A stretch of DNA of 64,000 nucleotides from Pseudomonas serbica (GCF_028823535.1 NZ_JAQIYM010000019.1:47459-111458); one strand, 5' to 3'. Counted from the stretch's first letter, positions 53,916-62,620 are shown. Made by a program: numbers and translations. The notes: generated by a model from the letters alone, not told the origin.

Positions 53916-53922
53916 ACACAAC

Positions 53923-54014
53923 CTGTAGGAGCTGGCTTGCCAGCGAAGGCGTGGGATCAGCCCATTGGTACATTGACTGCGAAGCCGCTTTCGCTGGCAA
54001 GCCAGCTCCTACAG
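53923..54014. repeat. REP pair (type A)
   Basis: CTGTAGGAGCTGGCTTGCCA continuing GCGAAGGC and its inverted copy ending CAGCTCCTACAG lie between the hybrid-kinase and uvrA-like genes. Confidence 0.9.
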
Positions 54015-54042
54015 TTTTCAATCCTCTTACCAAGGCTGGGCC

Positions 54043-56685
54043 ATGACTGACGAGCGCACCTCGAATCCAATTTCCGGCATGGTCAGGGTGCGGGGCGCCC
54101 GGGAGCACAACCTGAAGAACGTCGATGTCGACATTCCTCGCGATGCCCTGGTGGTGTTCACCGGGGTGTCCGGTTCAGGCAAGTCGTCCCTGGCGTTTTC
54201 GACCCTGTATGCCGAGGCACAGCGCCGCTACTTCGAGTCCGTGGCGCCTTATGCGCGACGCTTGATCGATCAGGTGGGCGTGCCGGATGTCGATTCCATC
54301 GAGGGCTTGCCGCCCGCGGTGGCCTTGCAGCAACAACGGGGCACGCCGAGCACGCGCTCTTCGGTGGGCAGCGTCACGACCTTGTCGAGCCTGATCCGCA
54401 TGCTGTATTCGCGTGCCGGCAGTTACCCGGCGGGGCAACCGATGCTCTACGCCGAAGATTTTTCCCCGAACACACCCCAGGGCGCGTGTGCGCAATGCCA
54501 TGGCCTGGGCCGTGTGTACGAGGTCACCGAAGCGCTGATGGTGCCGGACCCGAGCCTGACCATTCGCCAGCGTGCCATCGCGTCCTGGCCCATGGCCTGG
54601 CAAGGCCAGAACCTGCGGGACATCCTGGTGACCCTGGGGTACGACGTCGATGTGCCCTGGCGCGACCTGCCGAAAAAGCAGCGTGACTGGATTCTCTTCA
54701 CCGAAGAAACCCCGACGGTCCCGGTCTACGCCGGGCTCACACCGCAGGAAACCCGGGTCGCCCTCAAGCGCAAGATGGAACCGAGTTACCAGGGCACCTT
54801 CACCGGCGCCCGGCGCTATATCCTGCACACCTTCAGCCATTCGCAAAGTGCGCTGATGAAGAAGCGCGTCTCGCGTTTCATGCTCGGCAGCCCTTGTCCG
54901 TTGTGCGAGGGCAAGCGCCTCAAGCACGAGGCACTGTCGGTGACCTTCGCCGGCTACGACATCGGTGAACTGTCGCAGATGTCATTGCTGCAAGTGGCCG
55001 AAGTGCTCAAGCCGGTGGCCGCCAGACACTATTTGGAAGAAGGTGAAGAGCGCGATGAGATGGGTGAGGTATTGACCCACCAACAGACCCGTCAGGCCCG
55101 TGAAGAGCGCGTGGCCCACGGTGCCAGTGGCCACGCCAACGCCCCCGATGTGCGCCACACGCCGAATCTCTCGGTGGAAAAACGCCTGGCCGCGCAACGC
55201 ATTGCCCAGGATTTGCTGGAACGGGTCAGCACCTTGACCGACCTTGGCCTCGGTTACCTGGCCCTGGAGCGCAGTACGCCGACGCTGTCGTCCGGCGAGT
55301 TACAACGCCTGCGCCTGGCCACACAACTGGGCTCGCAGTTGTTCGGCGTGATCTATGTGCTGGACGAGCCCTCGGCGGGGCTGCACCCGGCTGATGGGGA
55401 AGCGCTGTTCGAAGCCCTGCAACGCTTGAAAGCGGCGGGCAATACCCTGTTCGTGGTCGAGCACGACCTGGAAACCATGCGCCGCGCCGACTGGTTGATC
55501 GATGTCGGCCCGGCGGCGGGCGAGCATGGCGGCCGGGTGCTGTACAGCGGCGCTCCGGCGGGGTTGGCCGCGGTGCCGGATTCGCAGACCCGCGCCTATC
55601 TGTTCGCCGACCACGCCAGCCAACCTCGCCGTGCCCGCAAAGCCAGCGACTGGCTGCGCCTGGAGGGCGTCACGCGCAACAATCTGGATAATCTGAGTGT
55701 CGAGTTTCCGCTGGGCTGTTTCACGGCGGTGACGGGTGTGTCGGGTTCGGGCAAATCCAGCCTGGTGAGCCAGGCGTTGCTGGAACTGGTCGGGGCGCAT
55801 CTGGGGCGTCCGGACGCCGAGAGCGAACCGCAGGAACTGAGCCTGGAAGATGACGCGCCGACCGTCAGTGGCGGACAGGTCACGGCGGGGCTGGCGTCGA
55901 TCAAGCGCCTGGTGCAGGTCGATCAGAAACCCATTGGCCGCACACCGCGCTCCAACCTCGCGACTTACACCGGGCTGTTCGACAACGTGCGCAAGCTCTA
56001 CGCCGCCACCCCCGAGGCGCAGGCGGCGGGCTTCGACGCCGGTCAGTTCTCCTTCAATGTCGCCAAGGGCCGCTGCCCGACCTGTGAAGGTGAAGGTTTT
56101 GTCAGCGTCGAACTGTTGTTCATGCCCAGCGTCTACGCGCCATGCCCCACCTGCCACGGCGCGCGCTACAACCCCGAGACACTGGCGATTACCTGGCAGG
56201 GCCTGACCATCGCCCAAGTGCTGCAACTGACGGTGGACCAGGCCGTGGAGGTGTTCAGCGAACAAGCGGCGGTGCGCCGCTCTCTTGAGGTGCTGCGCGA
56301 TATCGGCCTGGGCTACCTGCGCCTCGGTCAACCGGCGACCGAGCTGTCCGGTGGTGAGGCCCAGCGCATCAAGCTGGCCACCGAACTGCAACGCAACCAG
56401 CGCGGGGCGACGCTCTACGTGCTTGACGAACCCACGACGGGCCTGCACCCACGCGACGTCGATCGCTTGCTCGAGCAATTGAACAACCTGGTGACAGCGG
56501 GGCACACGGTGATCGTCGTTGAACATGAGATGCGCGTGGTGGCGCAGAGTGACTGGGTGATCGATATCGGCCCAGGGGCGGGGGACAAGGGTGGCAAAGT
56601 CGTCGTGGTGGGGGAGCCCAAGAAAGTCGCTGGCAGCAAAAAGAGCCGGACGGCGCCTTTTCTCGCCCGGGTTCTTGGAGCGTGA
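54043..56685 (+). CDS. UvrA-like ABC ATPase, class II (UvrA2)
   Basis: The 880-residue protein has two ABC modules: Walker A GVSGSGKSSLAFSTLYAE near 40 and GVSGSGKSSLVSQALLEL in the second half, signatures LSSGELQRLRLATQL and LSGGEAQRIKLATEL, and Walker B VLDEPSAGLHP and VLDEPTTGLHP. Zinc-type Cys pairs are at CAQCHGLG, CPLCEGKR and CPTCEGEG...CPTCHGAR. It is about 60 residues shorter than housekeeping UvrA (about 940) and lacks the UvrB-binding domain, as in class II UvrA2. Such paralogues are linked to DNA-damage tolerance or drug resistance; no UvrB or UvrC is nearby. Confidence 0.9.
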   Translation: MTDERTSNPISGMVRVRGAREHNLKNVDVDIPRDALVVFTGVSGSGKSSLAFSTLYAEAQRRYFESVAPYARRLIDQVGVPDVDSIEGLPPAVALQQQRGTPSTRSSVGSVTTLSSLIRMLYSRAGSYPAGQPMLYAEDFSPNTPQGACAQCHGLGRVYEVTEALMVPDPSLTIRQRAIASWPMAWQGQNLRDILVTLGYDVDVPWRDLPKKQRDWILFTEETPTVPVYAGLTPQETRVALKRKMEPSYQGTFTGARRYILHTFSHSQSALMKKRVSRFMLGSPCPLCEGKRLKHEALSVTFAGYDIGELSQMSLLQVAEVLKPVAARHYLEEGEERDEMGEVLTHQQTRQAREERVAHGASGHANAPDVRHTPNLSVEKRLAAQRIAQDLLERVSTLTDLGLGYLALERSTPTLSSGELQRLRLATQLGSQLFGVIYVLDEPSAGLHPADGEALFEALQRLKAAGNTLFVVEHDLETMRRADWLIDVGPAAGEHGGRVLYSGAPAGLAAVPDSQTRAYLFADHASQPRRARKASDWLRLEGVTRNNLDNLSVEFPLGCFTAVTGVSGSGKSSLVSQALLELVGAHLGRPDAESEPQELSLEDDAPTVSGGQVTAGLASIKRLVQVDQKPIGRTPRSNLATYTGLFDNVRKLYAATPEAQAAGFDAGQFSFNVAKGRCPTCEGEGFVSVELLFMPSVYAPCPTCHGARYNPETLAITWQGLTIAQVLQLTVDQAVEVFSEQAAVRRSLEVLRDIGLGYLRLGQPATELSGGEAQRIKLATELQRNQRGATLYVLDEPTTGLHPRDVDRLLEQLNNLVTAGHTVIVVEHEMRVVAQSDWVIDIGPGAGDKGGKVVVVGEPKKVAGSKKSRTAPFLARVLGA

Positions 56686-56692
56686 CACGCAT

Positions 56693-56765
56693 CTGTAGGA
56701 GCCGGCTTGCTGGCGATGCGATGGTGGCCGTCATGCCGCTTTCGCTGGCAAGCCAGCTCCTGCAG
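56693..56765. repeat. REP pair (type A)
   Basis: CTGTAGGAGCCGGCTTGCTG and the inverted GCTGGCAAGCCAGCTCCTGC (then AG) lie in the convergent gap between the uvrA-like and hybrid-kinase genes. Confidence 0.88.
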
Positions 56766-56773
56766 ATACTTGT

Positions 56774-58717
56774 TCAGGCGTCGTTGATCGTGCGCCGTAC
56801 CTTGTCCAGCAGTTCATTGATCTGGAACGGCTTGATCAGTATCTCCATGCCATCACCGAGAAACACCTGGCGGTTGATCGCGGTTTCGGCATAGCCGGTC
56901 ATGAACAGGATCGGCAGGTGTTCGCGCCAGCCTCGCGCGATGTCGGCCAGTTCGCGGCCGCTCATGCGCGGCAGGCCGACATCGGTCAGTAACAGGTCGA
57001 TGGATTCGTCGTTCTGCAGCCGTTCGAGCGCCTCTTCGATATCGCTCGCCTGGGTGCAGCGGTAGCCGGCATCCGCCAGTACTTCAGCGACGAACATGCG
57101 TACCGACGGCGTGTCTTCGACGATCAGTACATGTTCACCACCACCTTCTGCCCGCATCGTCGTCGATTCGACCGGGCTGGCGGTGGGGTCGGCGCTCGCC
57201 GGCAACATGATGGTGACTTCGGTACCGCGCCGCGCCACGCTGCGGATGTGCGCATCGCCACCTGACTGGCGAGCGAAACCGTAGATGGTCGACAACCCGA
57301 GCCCGGTGCCCTGGCCAAGTGGTTTGGTGGTGAAGAACGGGTCGAAGACCTTGTCGATCACGTTGTGTTCGATACCGGTACCGTCGTCGCGCACCGACAG
57401 CGCGACATAGGCGCCATCGGCCAGGTTGGGATCGCCGTGGGAATAGGCGGCATAGGTATTGACCCAGATATTGCCACCCTGGGGCAGGGCGTCGCGGGCG
57501 TTGATCACCAGGTTGAGCACGGCACTTTCCAGTTGAATCGGATCGACCAGCGCGATGGCCGGTTTGCTCGTCAGTTCAAGCTTGAGGGCAATGCGCTCGC
57601 CGATGGTTCGCACCAGCAACTCCTCGAGCGAACGGATATGGTCGTTGATGTCCACGGGCCGGGTATCGAGTGGCTGCTGACGGGCGAAGGCAAGCAGGCG
57701 ATGGGTCAGGGAGGCGGCACTCATGGCCGAGTTCAACGCCGCTTCGGCATAAAACTCCACCTTGTCCGTGCGAGACTCGGCGACACGCTTCTGGATCAGT
57801 TCCAGGCTGGTGATGATGCCGGTGAGCAGGTTGTTGAAGTCGTGGGCAATGCCCCCGGTCAGTTTGCCCAACGCGTCCATTTTCTGCACCTGCAACAACT
57901 GGGCTTCGGTACGCGCGCGTTCGGCGACCTCATTGGCCAACTGGGTCGTGGCGTCGTCCAGGCGCGCCAGGTGCGAGCGTTCACGGTGACGGTGTTCAGT
58001 GACATCCTCGACGAACACCAGGCTCAATTCCGGGGTGCGGTACGGCGAAATCTGCCACTCGGTTTCGCGAATTTCACCCTGCACGCGCATGCTCAAGGTG
58101 CCTTTCCAGCGTTCGCCATACGCCAGGCGCAGGCGCAGTTCCTCGATGACCGCGCACTGATCGTCGGCGAAGCACTGGCGCAGGGAATCCGGCTCGAGGT
58201 TGTCCTGAATCAATTGGGCGAACGCATGGTTGCATTCGTGGACCTTGAGTTGCGCATCCAGCACGGCGATGGGCGCTGACACATTGACGAAAATCTCGCG
58301 AAAGCGCGCCTCGCTTTCACGCAGGGCATTCTCGGTTTCGCGCACCCGCAGCAAGGTGCGCAGGGTCGCCAGCAGCACATCCGGGTCCACCGGGTGGATC
58401 AGGTAGGCGTCGGCGCCGGCGTCGAGGCCGGTGATGATGTCACCGGTCTGGATTGAAGCCGCGGACACATGGATCACCGGGAGCAGGGCGGTAGCCGGCT
58501 CCGAGCGCAGTTTGCGGACGATGTCGAAGCCACTCATGTCCGGCAGGTTGACGTCGAGGATCAAGGCGTCGATCGCCACACTGGCGATCAACTCCAGGCC
58601 TTCACTGCCGGTGCCGGACTCCAGCACCTCATAGCCGTGGCGTTCCAGGCGCCGGCGCAAGGCGTAGCGTGTGGCGACGTTGTCGTCGACAATCAGCAAG
58701 CGCAGGTCACGTTTCAT
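56774..58717 (-). CDS. Stressosome-linked hybrid histidine kinase (REC-PAS-HK-REC)
   Basis: The 647-residue cytoplasmic protein has an N-terminal receiver (1-125; D55 acceptor in ILDVNLPD) in which the usual Lys-Pro loop is replaced by IHPVDP. Next come a PAS domain (about 130-250), a linker and an H-box GGIAHDFNNLLTGI, and a HATPase (DDGTGIEHNV, GTGLGLSTI). A canonical C-terminal receiver follows (about 520-647; acceptor in LLTDVGLPRMSG, KPFQ). It is the last gene of the rsb operon, overlapping the kinase gene before it by 11 bases. It is likely to receive phosphate or a conformational signal from the stressosome branch. The final output partner is not in the window. Confidence 0.87.
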   Translation of the reverse strand: MKRDLRLLIVDDNVATRYALRRRLERHGYEVLESGTGSEGLELIASVAIDALILDVNLPDMSGFDIVRKLRSEPATALLPVIHVSAASIQTGDIITGLDAGADAYLIHPVDPDVLLATLRTLLRVRETENALRESEARFREIFVNVSAPIAVLDAQLKVHECNHAFAQLIQDNLEPDSLRQCFADDQCAVIEELRLRLAYGERWKGTLSMRVQGEIRETEWQISPYRTPELSLVFVEDVTEHRHRERSHLARLDDATTQLANEVAERARTEAQLLQVQKMDALGKLTGGIAHDFNNLLTGIITSLELIQKRVAESRTDKVEFYAEAALNSAMSAASLTHRLLAFARQQPLDTRPVDINDHIRSLEELLVRTIGERIALKLELTSKPAIALVDPIQLESAVLNLVINARDALPQGGNIWVNTYAAYSHGDPNLADGAYVALSVRDDGTGIEHNVIDKVFDPFFTTKPLGQGTGLGLSTIYGFARQSGGDAHIRSVARRGTEVTIMLPASADPTASPVESTTMRAEGGGEHVLIVEDTPSVRMFVAEVLADAGYRCTQASDIEEALERLQNDESIDLLLTDVGLPRMSGRELADIARGWREHLPILFMTGYAETAINRQVFLGDGMEILIKPFQINELLDKVRRTINDA

Positions 58718-59582
58718 CGGCAGGCTCCATGGCGATGGCCAGCGGGATGATCACGAAAAAGGTCGAGCCCACGCCCGGCGTGCTCTGTACCCCGACTTCG
58801 CCGCCCAGCAGCAGCGCGAAGCGTTTGCACAGCGACAGCCCGAGCCCGGTTCCACGCAGGCGTTTTTGCAGTGGAGAGTCGACTTGGGAGAAGTCTTCAA
58901 ACAATGCGCCATGTAGCTGCGCAGCGATACCAATTCCGCTGTCGCTGACGGCGAAACGTACGTAGTCATTGTTTTCCAGGCGCGCCGAAACCCGGATTTC
59001 CCCGCGGGTGGTGAACTTCAACGAGTTGGAAATGAAGTTGCGCAGGATCTGCGCCAGCTTCTTGTCATCGGTGTACAGCCGGGGCAGGCCTATCGGTTCC
59101 TCGAAGATCAGGTCCACGGCGCTGGTATCGACAATGGGGCGAAACATGCCCCGCAGGGCGGCGAACAGGTCGAACATGTCGAACCAGGCCGGTGAAATGG
59201 TGATGCGCCCGGCTTCGATCTTCGCCAGGTCAAGCAGGTCGTCGACCATGTCGCTCAGCTCCCGCGCGGCATTGCTGACGAAGGCTACTTGCTTGTGCTG
59301 CTCGCTACTGAGCGGCCCGTCGAGTTCATCAGTCAGCAGGCTGGCAATGCTCAGGATCGAGCCCAATGGCGTGCGAAACTCATGGCTCATATAGGACAGG
59401 AAGCGGCTTTTGAGGTCCGAGGCCTGGCGCAGTTGCTCGGCCTGGTTGTCGAGTTCGGCATACAGCGCCAGGACGCCCTGGTTGGTTTCATCCAGTTCGG
59501 CACGCAAGGCAATGGCTTCACCTTGCAAACGCGCGATCATGGCGGCTTGTTCGTCGATTTGACTCATGGGTGTTTCAGCCAT
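58707..59582 (-). CDS. Stressosome-linked sensor histidine kinase
   Basis: The 291-residue soluble kinase has an N-terminal coiled coil (IDEQAAMIARLQGEAIALRAELDE), then an H-box YMSHEFRTPLGSILSIASLL and a HATPase with N-box ILRNFISNSLKFT, DSGIGIA and GTGLGLSLCKRF. There is no membrane segment and no PAS domain, so its signal must come from a protein partner, presumably the stressosome. The start at 59582 has GGAGG seven bases upstream and overlaps the phosphatase gene by eight bases; ATG 59567 is less well supported. Confidence 0.87.
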   Translation of the reverse strand: MAETPMSQIDEQAAMIARLQGEAIALRAELDETNQGVLALYAELDNQAEQLRQASDLKSRFLSYMSHEFRTPLGSILSIASLLTDELDGPLSSEQHKQVAFVSNAARELSDMVDDLLDLAKIEAGRITISPAWFDMFDLFAALRGMFRPIVDTSAVDLIFEEPIGLPRLYTDDKKLAQILRNFISNSLKFTTRGEIRVSARLENNDYVRFAVSDSGIGIAAQLHGALFEDFSQVDSPLQKRLRGTGLGLSLCKRFALLLGGEVGVQSTPGVGSTFFVIIPLAIAMEPADET

Positions 59583-60591
59583 GGGCTGCCTCCAGGGCAA
59601 TGACCAGCACCGTGACATCGTCTCGTCCACGACAGAAATCGCGGTGCAGGATGGCGGCAATCACGGCAGGATGGCGGTGCACCAGGCCGGGGTAATCCGC
59701 AAGGTTCCAGCGCGATTGCAGGCCATCGCTGTACATGATCAACAGTTGTCCGCTTACTTGAGCATAGTCAAAGGGCTGCGCCTTTCGAAACTGCCCTCCG
59801 ACGATGCCGGGGTGGGAAGCCAGGCCGCGGGATTTGTCCGGTGCGACCAGACACGCGCCGATGTTGCCGATGCCGACAAATTTCAACGTGTCGCTGCCAG
59901 CATCGAACTGGGCAATGGCCAACGCACCGCCACGGGTACCGGTCATGGCTTGATGAATGTCTTCCAGCACCAGCAGCGGTGATGCGAAGGGCCGCAGCGC
60001 ATAGGCTTTCTCGCCGGCGCGGGCGGCAAGTTCGGCTTCTTCACCGTGGCCCAGGCCATCGATCACCAGGGCGCTGATGCGTGGCCCGTCCAAGGCCAGG
60101 TGCCAGGTATCGCCGCAGGCGGGATCGTTGCGCAGCGAATGCTGGCTGACACCGAAGCGATGATCCGCGGCCTTGTCCGAGCGTGGGTACAAGCGCGTGA
60201 GCAGCACGGCACCCCGTGCATCGGCATACACATCGAACACCTCGGTCTGGCGCGACACGGCGCCCAGGCCGATGCCCTGGGTGCCACCGGTGGAAAAACC
60301 GTCGGCCAGGCATGCCTGCAGATCAAAGCCCTGGGCGCGATCGATGGCGACCATCTCGATGCCGGCGCCGCTGGCCCGGGGCAAGACCCTCAGGTGCAGT
60401 TCGCCACGGGCGGCGTGCTTGAGAATGTTACTGGCGAGCTCGGTGGCGACCAGGGCTACCCGTCCTGCATCCGTGGTGTCGAAGCCATGCTGCTGCGCGA
60501 GTTTCTGCGCGGTGCGGCGTGCATGACCGATCTGGCTGATGTCCTCGATGACCAGCGCTTGTGTCATCGAACCACCGAAATTCATGTCCAT
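59575..60591 (-). CDS. rsbX: SpoIIE-type PP2C phosphatase with N-terminal RsbT-like kinase fold
   Basis: The 338-residue protein fuses an RsbT/GHKL ATPase-like domain (about 10-135; VATELASNILKHA is the N-box, TQGIGLGAVSR the G2-like region) to a PP2C/SpoIIE phosphatase domain (about 150-335). The metal Asp residues are in VIDGLGHG, MYSDGLQ and RGRDDVTVLV. It would remove phosphate from RsbR/RsbS and reset the stressosome, as RsbX does. It overlaps rsbT by 10 bases (4 if ATG 60585 is used). The added kinase-like half is typical of Gram-negative RsbX-like proteins; the symbol rsbX is by context. Confidence 0.85.
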   Translation of the reverse strand: MDMNFGGSMTQALVIEDISQIGHARRTAQKLAQQHGFDTTDAGRVALVATELASNILKHAARGELHLRVLPRASGAGIEMVAIDRAQGFDLQACLADGFSTGGTQGIGLGAVSRQTEVFDVYADARGAVLLTRLYPRSDKAADHRFGVSQHSLRNDPACGDTWHLALDGPRISALVIDGLGHGEEAELAARAGEKAYALRPFASPLLVLEDIHQAMTGTRGGALAIAQFDAGSDTLKFVGIGNIGACLVAPDKSRGLASHPGIVGGQFRKAQPFDYAQVSGQLLIMYSDGLQSRWNLADYPGLVHRHPAVIAAILHRDFCRGRDDVTVLVIALEAAHG

Positions 60592-60986
60592 CGGGTAATC
60601 GTTACGCGAGTACCCTTTCCCGGTGCAGTGTCGAGTTCGAATTCATTGACCAGGCGCTTGGCACCGGTCAGGCCCAGGCCCAGGCCGGAACCTGAGGTCC
60701 AGCCATCGGTCATGGCCAGTTTGACGTCGGGAATACCCGGTCCTTCGTCACGAAAGACCAGGCGCAGGCCTACGCGCGGGCTCTCGTCGAGGATTTGCCA
60801 GTCCATGTCGCCACCGCCGCCGTACACCATGGTATTGCGCGCCAACTCGCTGACCGCGGTCACCAGCTTGGTCAGGTCGATCAGGCGCATGCCGCATTCC
60901 TGGGCGAGTTTGCGCGCCAGTTGGCGGGCCAGGACGACGTCCTGCTCGATATGAATGGGATGAGTGCCGCTGCTGCGCACTGTCAT
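60582..60986 (-). CDS. rsbT: RsbT serine/threonine kinase (stressosome switch)
   Basis: This 134-residue GHKL-type kinase has N-box AVSELARNTMVYGGG (N51), DEGPGIP (80-86) and GLGLGLTGAKRL. It phosphorylates RsbS and RsbR within the stressosome and on stress is released to bind a downstream target. The target in Bacillus is RsbU, but here no RsbU or sigma-B exists and kinases follow. It overlaps rsbS by four bases. Confidence 0.92.
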   Translation of the reverse strand: MTVRSSGTHPIHIEQDVVLARQLARKLAQECGMRLIDLTKLVTAVSELARNTMVYGGGGDMDWQILDESPRVGLRLVFRDEGPGIPDVKLAMTDGWTSGSGLGLGLTGAKRLVNEFELDTAPGKGTRVTITRWT

Positions 60987-61345
60987 TGCTCGCGTACTCG
61001 TTCGTGAAGCAGTTTCATCCCGCGCTCGACATTCAGCGCGGTACTGACCCCGGGCAAGGTCAGGCCAAGTTCCACCAGGGTGATGGCCACCGCTGGCTGC
61101 ATGCCGACCAGCACGGTCTGGGCATCCATGATGCTCGACAGCCCGGAGATGGTGCCGATCATCCGGCCGATGAACGAATCCACCATGTCCAGGGCGGAGA
61201 TATCGATCAACACGCCGCGGGCGGAGGTCCTGCTGATGCGCTCGGACAGGTCGTCTTGCAGGGTCAGGGCCAACTGGTCATGCATGTCCACCTGGATGGT
61301 CACCAGTAGGAAGTCGCCCATTTGCAGAATCGGAATGCGCTCCAT
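60983..61345 (-). CDS. rsbS: RsbS STAS scaffold protein
   Basis: The 120-residue single STAS-domain protein has the phospho-acceptor segment DISALDMVDSFIGRMIGT with S57 in the place of the RsbS phosphoserine. With RsbR it forms the icosahedral stressosome core that captures RsbT. It starts four bases after the rsbR stop and overlaps rsbT. RsbS is a bare STAS domain without sensor part, consistent with this length. Confidence 0.93.
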   Translation of the reverse strand: MERIPILQMGDFLLVTIQVDMHDQLALTLQDDLSERISRTSARGVLIDISALDMVDSFIGRMIGTISGLSSIMDAQTVLVGMQPAVAITLVELGLTLPGVSTALNVERGMKLLHERVREQ

Positions 61346-61349
61346 CGGC

Positions 61350-62201
61350 TCAGTCCGCCTTGCTGACGGTCAGTCCCAGCCGGGTAAGGGCCAGTTTCAG
61401 GGCGTCGGCCAGGTTGGCCTTGGTCACCACGCCTTGCAGGTCCAGGCCCAGGTGCACGATGGTCTGGGCGATCTGTGGGCGCACGCCGCTGATGATGCAG
61501 TCGGCACCCATCAGGCGGATGGCGGTAACGGTCTTGAGCAGGTGCTGGGCCACCAGGGTATCGACGGTCGGCACACCGGTGATGTCGATGATGGCGATCT
61601 CCGAGCCGGTGTCGACGATCCGCTGCAGCAGTGACTCCATCACCACCTGGGTGCGTTGCGAGTCCAGCGTGCCGATCATGGGCAGGGCCAGGACGCCATC
61701 CCACAGCTTGACCACTGGGGTCGACAGCTCCAGCAGCTCTTCTTGCTGGCGCTTGATCACCGCTTCACGGGATTTCTGGAAGGTGCGCAGGGTGTGCATG
61801 CCCAGGGCGTCGAGCAATTCGGAGATTTCCCAGAGTTGCTCGGCCAACAGTGCGGGGCTGTCCTGGTAATGGTTCTGCAACAGGGCAAACAGCGGACCTT
61901 TGAGCGAGAAGATAAAGCTGGCGGTCTGGTGTGAATCCTGGCCGAGTTGCGCGCGGCTATTGGAGAGTTTGTCGAGGAACTGGCGGATTTCGTCCCAGCT
62001 GGCGGCGGCAATGTTCTGGCCATTGCCATTTTGCAGACCCGAGATGACCAGTTGCAGGAATTCAGAGGTCTGCTGTTGCAGATCCTGCTCTTTGATATTA
62101 CGCGTGGCGCCGTTGGAATCGAGGCTGTTTTTCCATTCGGCAAGCAGTTGTGCCTGGTTTTTCTTCATCATATCGAGTGTGCTGGTTTGCAGTGCCGCCA
62201 T
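61350..62201 (-). CDS. rsbR: RsbR-type stressosome sensor (N-terminal sensor plus STAS)
   Basis: The 283-residue protein has an all-helical N-terminal sensor (about 1-155), globin-like as in RsbR, and a C-terminal STAS domain (about 160-280) with DITGVPTVDTLVAQHLL and GVRPQIAQTIVHLGLDL. Threonines T208/T212/T215 and T247 lie where RsbR paralogues are phosphorylated. The start at 62201 has AGGAG; a longer version is not supported. It is first in the operon; the others overlap one after another. It has no recognisable haem, flavin or PAS signature, so the stimulus is unknown. Confidence 0.92.
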   Translation of the reverse strand: MAALQTSTLDMMKKNQAQLLAEWKNSLDSNGATRNIKEQDLQQQTSEFLQLVISGLQNGNGQNIAAASWDEIRQFLDKLSNSRAQLGQDSHQTASFIFSLKGPLFALLQNHYQDSPALLAEQLWEISELLDALGMHTLRTFQKSREAVIKRQQEELLELSTPVVKLWDGVLALPMIGTLDSQRTQVVMESLLQRIVDTGSEIAIIDITGVPTVDTLVAQHLLKTVTAIRLMGADCIISGVRPQIAQTIVHLGLDLQGVVTKANLADALKLALTRLGLTVSKAD

Positions 62202-62272
62202 GTGACTGGACTCCTTGAAAGTATGCGGCCGATTCCCCAAAAAATGACCGGCGCAAAGCAGTGACATTTGGC

Positions 62273-62312
62273 GGATGAAATAGTTGTTCGCGTTCGACAG
62301 CTATTTTCATCC
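62273..62312. promoter_or_regulatory. Long inverted repeat upstream of rsbR
   Basis: GGATGAAATAG and CTATTTTCATCC (one extra T) flank a 17-base centre containing GTTCGCGTTCG. It lies about 72-111 bases before the rsbR start, in the promoter region of the stressosome operon. It could be the operator of an unknown regulator, or a hairpin in the leader. Confidence 0.5.
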
Positions 62313-62419
62313 GATACCCAAGGACTGTAGGACAAAGACGAAGGGAACGTTGGTCGCGTGGTGGATTCGAACGGTTATGGCCCGGCTGTGTCGGTTGGGC
62401 AATGACGAACGAGGTCCTT

Positions 62420-62608
62420 ATGAAAGATGAAAATGAAGCAGACGAAAACGCCAAGACCCCCGAGCCGGAAAGTGCCGACAAAGCGGTCGATCAGAAAAAT
62501 GTACACAGCGACAACGACAACGAATTCAGCCCGGGCTTCAAACCCACTCCCGATCGCCCAAAAGCTGGCGATGACACGGATGCCGACATCGATACCGATG
62601 GCGGCTAG
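62420..62608 (+). CDS. Small acidic hypothetical protein
   Basis: The 62-residue protein starts at ATG 62420 (GAGG six bases upstream) and is very rich in Asp, Glu, Asn and Lys (MKDENEADENAKTPEPESAD and so on), without hydrophobic core segments, so it is likely to be disordered. It is followed by a strong terminator. Such proteins are common in pseudomonads; no function is known. A longer start at 62402 would add six residues. Confidence 0.6.
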   Translation: MKDENEADENAKTPEPESADKAVDQKNVHSDNDNEFSPGFKPTPDRPKAGDDTDADIDTDGG

Positions 62609-62620
62609 GCCGGCCACAAA

